From Acidimicrobiaceae bacterium (GTDB lineage: Bacteria; Actinomycetota; Acidimicrobiia; Acidimicrobiales; RAAP-2): a DNA stretch of 48,260 nt. The position numbers and the translations under genes were made by a program. The notes under the pieces were generated by a model. That model saw nothing but the letters and a program-made list of their open reading frames with translations. It made no database searches and was not told the origin of the DNA. The stretch covers positions 1 to 48,260 of the forward strand of contig PLHD01000027.1 of the NCBI GenBank assembly GCA_003138815.1, given 5' to 3'. This document shows positions 16,500-24,810 of this stretch, piece by piece (the stretch's first letter is position 1; each line of letters starts with the position of its first letter).

Positions 16500-18514
16500 G
16501 CGATGACCACCAGTATCACCACGAGCGCGACGAGCCCGTAGGCGAGGTAGCGGTGCACGCTGCCGTTCTGGAGCGACCGGGCCTGCTGGCCCCAGCGGCG
16601 CATCGTCCTGATGAGCGGTCGGTAGAACACGCGCTCGATGATGTCGTCGCTCGAAATCCGGTAGGCCACCCTCTCGATGTAGTACCGCGACTCGGTGGCG
16701 TGGCTCACGTCGAGGTCGCGGCTCGGGCGGATTACGTCATCGAAGACCCGCTGCAGGGGCTCGGCGAACGAGGTCGCGGTGTACTGCATCCTCGCCGTCT
16801 GGAGCTCGCGGCCCGAGACCCACGGCTCGGTGCGGCGCAGCGCCGACCACGCGTGCGAGGGCCGGTGCGACGCTCGACGGAGCATCGCCACCACGAGTGC
16901 GGTCCCGACGAGACCGGCGAAGAGCAGCACCGGCGCCAGCACGCCGCGCAGCCCCGTCAGATGGAGGGTGACCCAGCCGTCGACCGAGGCGCTCGGCGCG
17001 GCGCGCAGGACGCTCCTCGCGGCTCGCTCGAGGGACGGCAGGACCACCATCGGGACGAGTCCCAGCACCACGCAGAGCGACCCGAGCACGACCGACCCCA
17101 GGCGCATGGTGGTCGGCACCTCGTGCGCGGCGACGGCTTCGGACGAGCGGGGACGCCCGAGGAATCCAATCCCGGTGGCCTTGACGAACGCCGCGACGGT
17201 GAGGCCGCCGGTGAGCGCCAGCGCGGCGACCCCGATCGCGAGGGCGATCACGACGGCGGTGTTGGTCGCCGCCAGGCCGTGCAGCAGGCTCTGGAACAGC
17301 AGCCACTCGCCGACGAACCCGTTGAATGGCGGCAGCGCGGAGACCGAGAGCGCCCCGACGAGGAAGACCGCGCCGGTTACCGGCATCCGGCGCATCAGCC
17401 CGCCGAGCTGGTCGAGGTCACGGGTGCCCGTGGCGATCTGGACCGAGCCGGCCGCGAGGAACAGGGCCCCCTTGAACACGGCGTGGTTCACCATGAGCAG
17501 GAGCGCGGCGACCATGGCCAGCGACGCCGTGGTCTGGTGGCCAGTGGCGGCGAAGAGGCCCGAGACCCCGACCGCGATGAGCACCAGGCCCATGTTGTCG
17601 GCGGTCGAGTAGGCGAGCAGACGCTTCAGGTCCGAGCTGGTCGCGGCGTAGAGGGCGCCGAAGAGCGCCGAGACGATGCCCAGGGCCACCACCACGAGCC
17701 ACCACCACACCGGCCCGCCGCCGAGCAGCTCGTTGCCGACCAGCACGATCCCGTAGATCCCGAGATTGACCATGGCGCCCGACATCAGCGCCGAGGCCGG
17801 TCCCGGCGCCTCGGCGTGGGCCTTGGGCAGCCAGACGTGGAACGGCACCGCGCCGGCCTTGGATCCGAAGCCCACCACGGCGAGCAGGAACGCCGCGGCG
17901 CGCACCGGCGCCGAAAGGTGGTGGGCGTGCGACGCGATGTCGGCGAAGGTCTGGCCCCCGGCGTGCGCCGAGAGCAGCACCAGGGCGAAGAGGATCGCCG
18001 CCGCGCCCGAGTGGGTCATCGCCGCGTACCACTGGGCGGCGCTGCGGGCCTCCTCGCGCCTCGACTGCTCGCTCAGCACGAGCACGAGCGAGGACAGCGC
18101 CATCAGCTCCCACAGCAGCAGAAAGGTCGACACGCCTCCGGCGGCCGGAACGAGCAGCATGCTGGTCACGAACAGCGGCAGCGCCGCCGAAGCGGTTCGC
18201 GTGGACAGGCCGTGGCTCGCGTACCCGATCCAGTAGAGGGTCGAGGCGACCGCGACGACCGCGGTCGCGATGATGAACACGGCGCCGAGCGGGTTGAGGA
18301 CCATCGTCACGCCGGTGAACGGGATTATCTGCGAGGAGTGCAGCGCCAGGGGGTGCCCGCCGTGCAGCACCGAGACCGCGCCGACGAGCGCCGAGGCGCA
18401 GGCGCCCCAGGTGAGCGCGACGGCGCCGCCCACGCGCGAACCCCGGGGCAGCGCTCCACCGGCGATCGCCGCGGCGAGACCGAAGATGGCCGTGAGCGTG
18501 AGCGTGACGCTCAC
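16496..18514 (-). CDS. HyfB/NuoL-like subunit of the Ehr complex
   Basis: A 672-residue antiporter-like subunit with about 14 core helices. Conserved features are LLLWELMALSSLVLV (Glu in helix 5), GFGSKAGAVPFHVWLPKAH, SALMSGAMVNLGIYG, SSDLKRLLAYSTADNMG and VNHAVFKGALFL. A C-terminal extension (about 560-672) includes a soluble stretch and a last helix (LAYGLVALVVILVVIA), as in HyfB/HycC and NuoL. I chose GTG 18514, which overlaps the preceding stop as GTGA and gives a normal N-terminus (VSVTLTLTAIFG). With the HyfF-like subunit it gives the complex two antiporter modules. Confidence 0.9.
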   Translation of the reverse strand: MSVTLTLTAIFGLAAAIAGGALPRGSRVGGAVALTWGACASALVGAVSVLHGGHPLALHSSQIIPFTGVTMVLNPLGAVFIIATAVVAVASTLYWIGYASHGLSTRTASAALPLFVTSMLLVPAAGGVSTFLLLWELMALSSLVLVLSEQSRREEARSAAQWYAAMTHSGAAAILFALVLLSAHAGGQTFADIASHAHHLSAPVRAAAFLLAVVGFGSKAGAVPFHVWLPKAHAEAPGPASALMSGAMVNLGIYGIVLVGNELLGGGPVWWWLVVVALGIVSALFGALYAATSSDLKRLLAYSTADNMGLVLIAVGVSGLFAATGHQTTASLAMVAALLLMVNHAVFKGALFLAAGSVQIATGTRDLDQLGGLMRRMPVTGAVFLVGALSVSALPPFNGFVGEWLLFQSLLHGLAATNTAVVIALAIGVAALALTGGLTVAAFVKATGIGFLGRPRSSEAVAAHEVPTTMRLGSVVLGSLCVVLGLVPMVVLPSLERAARSVLRAAPSASVDGWVTLHLTGLRGVLAPVLLFAGLVGTALVVAMLRRASHRPSHAWSALRRTEPWVSGRELQTARMQYTATSFAEPLQRVFDDVIRPSRDLDVSHATESRYYIERVAYRISSDDIIERVFYRPLIRTMRRWGQQARSLQNGSVHRYLAYGLVALVVILVVIA

Positions 18515-18999
18515 TGGGTCGTGAGACCTCTCAGGGCTTCGATGATCGCCTCGGGGTGCGGCGGGCAACCCGCGATGTGCACGTCCACCGCCAGCACGGC
18601 GTCCACGGCGCCCTCGACGCCGTAGCCGCCCCGGAAGACGCCGCAGTCGCGTGCGCAGTCACCCAGGGCGATCACGATGCGCGGTTCGGGGGTGGCCTCG
18701 TAGGTCTTGATCAGCGGACCGACCATGTTCTTCGTGACGGGCCCGGTCACGAGCAGGGCGTCGGCGTGGCGAGGCGAGGCGACCAGCCGGACTCCGAAGC
18801 GTTCCGCGTCGTAGACCGGGCCGAAGGCCGACGTGATCTCGAGCTCGCAGCCGTTGCAGGACCCCGCGTCGACGTGGCGTATCTGGAGCGATCCGTGGAG
18901 CGACGCGGCCAGGTTTTCGGTCGCCGCGGGGGCCGGCCCGAGGTCCTCGGTGACGTGGTGGGGGTGCACGACTGCCTGCAGAACGGATCGAATCGTCAT
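18511..18999 (-). CDS. NuoB/HyfI-like Fe-S subunit of the Ehr complex
   Basis: A 162-residue small subunit with one 4Fe-4S cluster site of N2 type: Cys48 and Cys51 in GSCNGCELEI, Cys115 in GDCARDCG and Cys145 in AGCPPHPE. These ligands are intact, so electron transfer through this subunit should work even though the partner large subunit lacks Ni-Fe ligands. It is the first gene of the operon. Three TAG-type -10-like boxes lie in the 50 bases upstream, the nearest (TAGAGA) 10 bases before the ATG. No 2[4Fe-4S] ferredoxin-like subunit (HyfH/NuoI) or formate dehydrogenase gene is next to it. Confidence 0.9.
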   Translation of the reverse strand: MTIRSVLQAVVHPHHVTEDLGPAPAATENLAASLHGSLQIRHVDAGSCNGCELEITSAFGPVYDAERFGVRLVASPRHADALLVTGPVTKNMVGPLIKTYEATPEPRIVIALGDCARDCGVFRGGYGVEGAVDAVLAVDVHIAGCPPHPEAIIEALRGLTTQ

Positions 19000-19248
19000 T
19001 GTTTTGTTGCTCTCTACGCGTGAAGGGCCTACGATTCACCCTACTGCCAGAGGGTCGCCACCCCGATTGGGCGTTCCAGGCGTCGCCGACGCCGACGCGA
19101 GCGAGGTAGCGCCGACGTCGCTCGGCGACGCGGGTCGTCGGGCGTAGGTCCATCGAGTCTTTCGCCCTCGCGACGCCCGGGTCCGCAGCCAATTGGCGGT
19201 GCCGGACCGGCGTTTGACCGCGCAAGGCCTTTGGGCAAGAGTGGCGCC

Positions 19249-20049
19249 ATGGACAAAAAGACAATCTTGATAACGGGCGCGTCGTCGGGCATCGGTCTCG
19301 CGTGCGCCGACAGGTTGAGCCAGCGAGGATGGACGGTGATCGGGGCGAGTCGTCGCGGTACGTCGGGGGGCGCCTGGCAGGGCGTCGCCATGGACGTCGA
19401 TGACGAGGGGTCGGTTAGCGAGGGGATCGCCGGTGTCGTCGCGGAGCACGGGCGCGTCGACGCGGTCCTCGCCAACGCCGGATGGGGGCTCGCCGGTTCG
19501 GCGGAGCAGACGTCAATGGTCGACGCCCACGCCCAGATGGAGACGAACTTCTGGGGGGCCGTTCGGGTGGTGCACGCGGTGCTGCCCGTCATGCGCGCCC
19601 GAGGCGGGGGGCGCCTCGTCCTAACCAGCTCGATCGGCGGAGTCATCGGCATCCCGTTCCAGGCCTTCTACAGCGCCAGCAAGTTCGCCCTCGAGGGATA
19701 CGGTGAGGCGCTGGCCTACGAGGTCGAGCCCTTCAACGTCCACGTGACGCTGGTGGAGCCGGGAAACTTCAAGACCGGCTTCACCCGGAGCCGTCGCCTG
19801 GTGTCAGTACCCAACGACGATCCCTACGCCGGCGCGCGCGAGAAGGCGATCGGGCTCATGGAGCGCGACGAGGAGCACGGTGCCGCGCCCGGGGACGTCG
19901 CGAAGGTCGTCGAGCGGGTGCTCGCGGCGCGCCGGCCGCCGCGGCGCGTCTCGGCGGGGAAGTTCGATGAACGGATCGGGCTCATCGCCAAGAGGCTCAT
20001 CCCGTTTCGGGTCTTCGAGCGCGCAGCGCGCAGCAGCCTCGGCGTCTAG
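19249..20049 (+). CDS. Short-chain dehydrogenase/reductase
   Basis: A 266-residue classical SDR with NAD(P)-binding TGASSGIG (9-16), the LANAG motif (75-79) and a catalytic Ser128, Tyr141 and Lys145 (YSASK). SRRG after the second strand suggests a preference for NADP. The substrate cannot be told; the PGNFKTGF segment after the active site is common in SDRs acting on lipophilic alcohols or ketones. I chose ATG 19249 over TTG 19231. It is divergent from the Ehr operon with about 250 bases between them. Confidence 0.88.
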   Translation: MDKKTILITGASSGIGLACADRLSQRGWTVIGASRRGTSGGAWQGVAMDVDDEGSVSEGIAGVVAEHGRVDAVLANAGWGLAGSAEQTSMVDAHAQMETNFWGAVRVVHAVLPVMRARGGGRLVLTSSIGGVIGIPFQAFYSASKFALEGYGEALAYEVEPFNVHVTLVEPGNFKTGFTRSRRLVSVPNDDPYAGAREKAIGLMERDEEHGAAPGDVAKVVERVLAARRPPRRVSAGKFDERIGLIAKRLIPFRVFERAARSSLGV

Positions 20050-20202
20050 GGACCCCTCGCCGGTCGAAGCTCGTGCCCGACGTTCGCCGGTCCCCTTGGG
20101 CGCCCGGACCCGCCGCGGGGTCTGGGCAAAGTGACTTTTGGCTCCGCCGGCCGCGGGCCTTCCGGTGTAAGAAAGACACGAGGCCGGACCAGGGGAGCGA
20201 GA

Positions 20203-21720
20203 ATGAGCCAGGCGGGCGAGGGTCCCGGAGGAGCGGACGACGCTCAGCGTGCCGACTCCGACAGCGGCGTCGAGATCGTCGCCCAGGCCGGCTACCGGCC
20301 CGAACTTCGGCGCTCCCTCAGGTCCTTCTCGATCTTCGCCATTGCCTTCTCGGTGATCTCGATCACCACGGGCATCTTCCTCAACTACGGCTTCGGCCTG
20401 AGCTGGTTCGGGCCCGCGGCGATCTGGACGTGGCCGATCGTCGCCGTCGGCAACATGCTGATTGCGCTGATCGTGGCCGAACTCGGCACCCGAATCCCGC
20501 TGGCGGGCTACGCGTATCAATGGAGCTCTCGTCTGGTCAACTCGAGCTACGGGTGGTTCGTGGGCTTCGCGGGGCTGCTCTACATGGCCGTCGGTGGAGG
20601 CGCCGTCATGCTGGTGGCGGCCGGCCCACTGCTGCTCAGCGAGTTCGGCGTCGACAGCGCGACGCACCCGCACCTGAACCTCGCCGTCTCCATCGTGCTC
20701 ATGCTGATCGCCACGGTCGTCAACATTGTCAGCGTGCAGTTCTCGGCCCGGGTGAACAACATCGCGGTCTTCACCGAGATACTGGGCACGGTCCTGTTCA
20801 GCGTGCTGCTGATCGTCTTGTGGGGGCTGCAGACCAAGCACACGCCGTACGGGTTCTCGATCCTCACCACGACCACCCGCCTGTCGCACAGCCCGGGTCT
20901 GTACTCCTTCGGTCTGGCGGGCATGCTCGGCATCTTCACGCTGATCGGCTTCGAGCTGGCCGCGGACATGTCCGAAGACGCCGTGAACCCGCGCCACTCG
21001 GTTCCACGCGGCATGATCTACGGACTGGCGATCTCGGCCGTCCTCGGGTTCGTGGCGCTGCTCGGGTTCACCCTGGCCATCCCCAACCTGAAGCTGGTGG
21101 AGCACTCCTCGCTTCCGCTGCTCACCATCGCCAAGTTCTGGCTCGCGCCGTGGCTGGTGAAGGCCTTCGTGGCCTTCGTGGTCTTCTCGATGTTCGCCAT
21201 CGCAGTGGTCGGCGCCGGAGCGCAGTCGCGGCTGGCCTTCTCCATGGCGCGTGACAACATGCTGCCGGGATCGAGGTTCCTCAGGAAGGTGGATCCGCAC
21301 ACCCAGACGCCGATCGTCGCGCTGCTCGTGCTGGCGGTGATCGACATCGCAATCCTGGTCTACGGCTACACCCAACCGAACTCGTTCGGCACGCTCGTGG
21401 GCGCGACGGCCATCATCCCGTACCTGATCTACTTCGCCATCACGGTGGCGTACGCCGTGCGGCGCAACCAGATCGACTCGTTCCCCGGGGCCTTCAGCCT
21501 CGGGCGCTGGGCCACGCCGGTCATCGCGGTCGTGCTGGTGTGGACGATGCTGATCATCGGCGTGCTCACTCTCTCGTCGGCCTTCAACGGCGCCGACCAG
21601 TTCCTCGCGCTGGCCGCGATCCTTGCCCTGTTGTGGTACGGCATGGTGCTCTTTCGCCGCCTGCAGCGCGGCGAGGCCGGCGTCGAGACGATCGAGGAGC
21701 TCTCGGAACATCCGCGCTGA
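20203..21720 (+). CDS. APC-superfamily amino acid/amine permease
   Basis: A 505-residue transporter with 12 predicted membrane helices. The first helix has the APC-type FAIAFSVISITTGIFLNYG break, and helix 6 has FTLIGFELAADMSEDAVNPR, typical of the GABA/choline-like (BAT1/ACT) branch. The cargo is probably an amino acid or amine taken up with protons. ATG 20203 is preceded by GGGGAG at 5 bases. It converges on the FGGY kinase/PLP enzyme operon and could supply its substrate, but that link is only positional. Confidence 0.88.
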   Translation: MSQAGEGPGGADDAQRADSDSGVEIVAQAGYRPELRRSLRSFSIFAIAFSVISITTGIFLNYGFGLSWFGPAAIWTWPIVAVGNMLIALIVAELGTRIPLAGYAYQWSSRLVNSSYGWFVGFAGLLYMAVGGGAVMLVAAGPLLLSEFGVDSATHPHLNLAVSIVLMLIATVVNIVSVQFSARVNNIAVFTEILGTVLFSVLLIVLWGLQTKHTPYGFSILTTTTRLSHSPGLYSFGLAGMLGIFTLIGFELAADMSEDAVNPRHSVPRGMIYGLAISAVLGFVALLGFTLAIPNLKLVEHSSLPLLTIAKFWLAPWLVKAFVAFVVFSMFAIAVVGAGAQSRLAFSMARDNMLPGSRFLRKVDPHTQTPIVALLVLAVIDIAILVYGYTQPNSFGTLVGATAIIPYLIYFAITVAYAVRRNQIDSFPGAFSLGRWATPVIAVVLVWTMLIIGVLTLSSAFNGADQFLALAAILALLWYGMVLFRRLQRGEAGVETIEELSEHPR

Positions 21721-21792
21721 CCGCGAAGTTCCACGGTCCAGGACGCCCTCTCGTCTCGAGAGACGTCGCGCCGGCCAGCAGCAGAGTGCGTC

Positions 21793-23334
21793 TCAGCGGT
21801 GCTCGCGTCGCCACCGGCGGTCGCGCCGGTAGAGGCTCGCCAGGTCGTTCCTCCTCGCGAGGTACGACCCCGCGACGCGGGGGTCCGGCTGGAAGGTCCT
21901 TCCGGGCACCCGTAGGGCGTCGAGGTCGCTCAATCGGCGCTGGCCGAGCGAGACCGACGCCATGAGCGCCATCCCGCGCAGCTGGGCCACCATCGGATCG
22001 CGAACCTGCTCGACCTCGCGGCCGAGGGTGTCGGCGTAGATCTGGCACCAGAGGTCCGACTGGGCTCCCCCGCCGATGAGCCGCACCGGCGACAGCCTGG
22101 TGCCCGCGAACTTCTCGACGTAGCCGAACAGCCAGTTGCTGTTGGCGGCCACGCCCTCCATGACCGCTCGTATCAGGTCGGCGGTGCTCGAGGTCATCGA
22201 GAGGTTGGTGAATCCGGCCCGGGCCCGCTTGTCGTCGACGGGGGAGCGCTCACCCGACAGCCAGGGGGTGAAGATGACGCCGTTGGCCCCGGGCGGCGAC
22301 GTGGCCGCGAGCGCGGTCATCTCCGGGAAGTCCATCGGGTCGCCCCCGGCGGCGAGAACCCCCTGGAACCATTCGAGCGCCTTGGCCCCGGTCTCCTGGT
22401 TGTTGATGACGAGGTACGAGTCATTGGTGAGCCCGGGCACCGCCGCGATCGAGTGGGTGACGTCGGTCTTCTTCTTGGGCACCGGGCAACTGATCCACGA
22501 GGTCGTCGACAGCGCCAGGTGCGTGGCGTAGAGCCCGGTGCCCCCCGAGCCCACGGCGGCGGCGTGCAGATCGGGCAGCCCGGTGATCACCTGCGTGCGC
22601 GGCGACAGGCCGAGCTGCGAAGCGACCGGCGCGCTGACGTTTCCGATGATCTGACCAATGGGGACCAGGGGCGGCAGCTTGTCGCTCGTGAGCCCCACGC
22701 TGGCGAGCAGCCGGGCGTCGTAGCCGTAGTGCGCGAGGCTGCGGTTGTCGGTCATCCACATCGCCAGGCGCGACGCGTGCGTCGCCGACGCGACGCCGCT
22801 GAAGCGCATGGTGAGGTAGTCAACGGGCTCCATGAACCAGCGGGTGCGCGCCGTGATCTCGGGCTCCTCGCTCATCAGGTAGAGAATGTGGCCCAGGGGG
22901 TCGCCCGCCGTCACCGAGGGCGCGCCGGCGCTCTTGCGGATGAAGCGCAGCACCTTGGCGGGGCTGTAGCCCTGCACGGGGCCGCCGAGGGCCTCGCGGT
23001 TGAAGCGCACCCCGCGCGTGTCGAGCCAGGTCAGGCACGGCCCGGTGGGCAGGCCGTTCTCGTCCACGGGAACCGTCGACGCGTACTGGCCCGTCACGCA
23101 CACCGCCTTCACCTGCTCGGAGGTGACCTCGGGGTGCGCGAGGAGTCGGACGGTGGCCCCGCAGATGATCGACCACCACAGTGCGGCGTCCTGGACCGCT
23201 CCACCGTCGTCGCTGAAGACGGTGGGGACCTGGTGGATCTCGTGGGCGACGACCTCGCCGTCGAGCGTCACCAGCCCGACCTTCGGACCGCCAGTCCCCA
23301 GATCGACGCTCAGGCAGAGCCCTGGTTGGCTCAT
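21793..23334 (-). CDS. FGGY-family carbohydrate kinase (xylulokinase-like)
   Basis: A 513-residue sugar/polyol kinase with two actin-like domains. The N-terminal phosphate loop is SVDLGTGGPKVG, the substrate region has CVTGQYASTVPVDENG and LTWLDTRG, a middle GLPDLHAAAVGSG holds the catalytic Asp, and the C-terminal RLIGGGAQSDLWCQI binds ATP. The loop has Gly-Gly where Ser-Ser or Thr-Ser is usual. The start codon lies 1 base after the stop of the PLP enzyme gene, so the two are certainly co-transcribed. The substrate is unknown. Kinase plus a phospho-substrate lyase is the suggestion I draw from the pair. Confidence 0.88.
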   Translation of the reverse strand: MSQPGLCLSVDLGTGGPKVGLVTLDGEVVAHEIHQVPTVFSDDGGAVQDAALWWSIICGATVRLLAHPEVTSEQVKAVCVTGQYASTVPVDENGLPTGPCLTWLDTRGVRFNREALGGPVQGYSPAKVLRFIRKSAGAPSVTAGDPLGHILYLMSEEPEITARTRWFMEPVDYLTMRFSGVASATHASRLAMWMTDNRSLAHYGYDARLLASVGLTSDKLPPLVPIGQIIGNVSAPVASQLGLSPRTQVITGLPDLHAAAVGSGGTGLYATHLALSTTSWISCPVPKKKTDVTHSIAAVPGLTNDSYLVINNQETGAKALEWFQGVLAAGGDPMDFPEMTALAATSPPGANGVIFTPWLSGERSPVDDKRARAGFTNLSMTSSTADLIRAVMEGVAANSNWLFGYVEKFAGTRLSPVRLIGGGAQSDLWCQIYADTLGREVEQVRDPMVAQLRGMALMASVSLGQRRLSDLDALRVPGRTFQPDPRVAGSYLARRNDLASLYRRDRRWRREHR

Positions 23335-23335
23335 C

Positions 23336-24718
23336 TCACAGCGGGGGGATCGAGAGCTGTGAGTCCATCATGTCGGCCATGACGGCCTTGATGAACTCAT
23401 CGGCTTCGTCGCTTGGTCCTCCCTCGACGCCTCCGTAGATGGCTCCCGACCTTGGAGCCTCGGACCGGTGGGCGAGTGCGTAGGACACTGCGTCGGCGAG
23501 GTCGGTGGCCCAGCGCTCCACGACGCCCGGCTGGGTCTGGGGGCGGGTGACCGCCATGTGGATGGCGTTGGGATACTGCTGGCCGTTCATGCGCCATCCC
23601 CGCGTGCGCAGGAAGTCGTTGACGTGGTAGATGTCGAACTCGTCGGAGGTGAACGAGAAGAGAAAGCTGGGCTTGCCCATGATGCGCAGCGACGGGTGCG
23701 AGCGCACCGCGTCCTGCATGGCGGCCGAGGTGGAGAAGATGGCCTGGGCGTAGCGCCGGTAGCCGGACCTGCCCAGGTGCACCATGGCGGCCCACGTCGC
23801 CGCGAGCAGTCCGCCGGAGCGCGACCCGTCCATTCCCGGCGAGCAGTACTTGCCGCCCGACCAGTCGGTCAGGTAGAAGTACTGGTCGTTGCGCAGCGCC
23901 CGGTCGGCGAAGCACAGGACGCTGGTGCCCTTGAGCGCGTAGCCGTACTTGTGGGTGTCGGCCGAGATCGTGGTGACGCCCGGCACCGAGAAGTCGAACG
24001 GCTCGATGTCGTAACCGAGTTCGCGTCCGAAGGGCAGGATGAAGCCCCCGAGGCAGCCGTCGACGTGCAGGCCGATGCCGTGCTCGAGGGCCAGGGCGCC
24101 GAGCTGGCCGATCGGGTCGACGGTCCCGTAGCCGTAGTTGCTGGCCGATCCGATCAACGCGACGGTGTTCTCGTCGATGTGGATCCTCACCCAGTCGAGG
24201 TCCACCTGGGTCGTGACCGGGTCGACGGGCGCGATCCTCATCTCGACGCCGAAGAGATGCCCGGCCTTGCTGAAGGCGGGGTGCGCGGTCTCGGGCTTGA
24301 TCATGTTCGCCCGACCCGCGACCGCGCGCCCGTGCTCGCGGTAGGCGAGCACCGCGTGCGCGATCGATCCGGTGCCCCCGGTCGTCACGAGTCCGGCAGG
24401 CTCAGAGCCCTTGATGCTGCCCGCTCCCAGCATGTCCAGGGTCATTGCGATGATCTCGGCCTCGAACTTCGTCTGGCTGGGGCACATGTCGCGCTGGAGG
24501 GCGTTGACGTAGGAGAAGTGGGAGAACGCCTCGTTCAAGAAGTCATAGTGGTCGTGGTCGCCGCAGTACATGGTGCCCGAGCACTGGCCGGTCTCCCACA
24601 CGGGATCCTCGGCCCGCGACATTGCCTCGAGCATTGACAAGATGGCGCCGCGGTCGGTGCCCTCCTCGGGGAGCCCACGATGGATCTCGTACTGGTCGGC
24701 GTAGGGGAACTCACTCAC
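23336..24718 (-). CDS. Sphingosine-1-phosphate-lyase-like PLP enzyme
   Basis: A 460-residue PLP-dependent group II decarboxylase-fold enzyme. The PLP lysine is Lys257 in ISADTHKYGYALKG, almost the exact motif of sphingosine-1-phosphate lyases; glutamate decarboxylases have a different sequence there. His146 (AHPAF) and Asp220 (LHVDGCLGG) stack on and pair with PLP. The C-terminal GGLLAATWAAMVHLG is also SPL-like. Such enzymes split a phosphorylated amino-alcohol by retro-aldol cleavage. I chose GTG 24718 because GGAG lies 5 bases upstream and family similarity begins at once. An FGGY kinase follows in the same operon. The true substrate is unknown; a decarboxylase role remains possible. Confidence 0.87.
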   Translation of the reverse strand: MSEFPYADQYEIHRGLPEEGTDRGAILSMLEAMSRAEDPVWETGQCSGTMYCGDHDHYDFLNEAFSHFSYVNALQRDMCPSQTKFEAEIIAMTLDMLGAGSIKGSEPAGLVTTGGTGSIAHAVLAYREHGRAVAGRANMIKPETAHPAFSKAGHLFGVEMRIAPVDPVTTQVDLDWVRIHIDENTVALIGSASNYGYGTVDPIGQLGALALEHGIGLHVDGCLGGFILPFGRELGYDIEPFDFSVPGVTTISADTHKYGYALKGTSVLCFADRALRNDQYFYLTDWSGGKYCSPGMDGSRSGGLLAATWAAMVHLGRSGYRRYAQAIFSTSAAMQDAVRSHPSLRIMGKPSFLFSFTSDEFDIYHVNDFLRTRGWRMNGQQYPNAIHMAVTRPQTQPGVVERWATDLADAVSYALAHRSEAPRSGAIYGGVEGGPSDEADEFIKAVMADMMDSQLSIPPL

Positions 24719-24810
24719 GGTGTCTCCAATCGGAAGTTGTAGAGAGTGTAGAACTCGCCGCACCCGGGACCTTCGCCCCTGGTGGGCTAGAACTGGAGGG
24801 TGGATACTAG

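Noticed and set aside
16553-18625. A 690-codon plus-strand frame opposite the HyfB-like gene.
   Set aside because: The same mirror effect; no membrane or soluble family signal.
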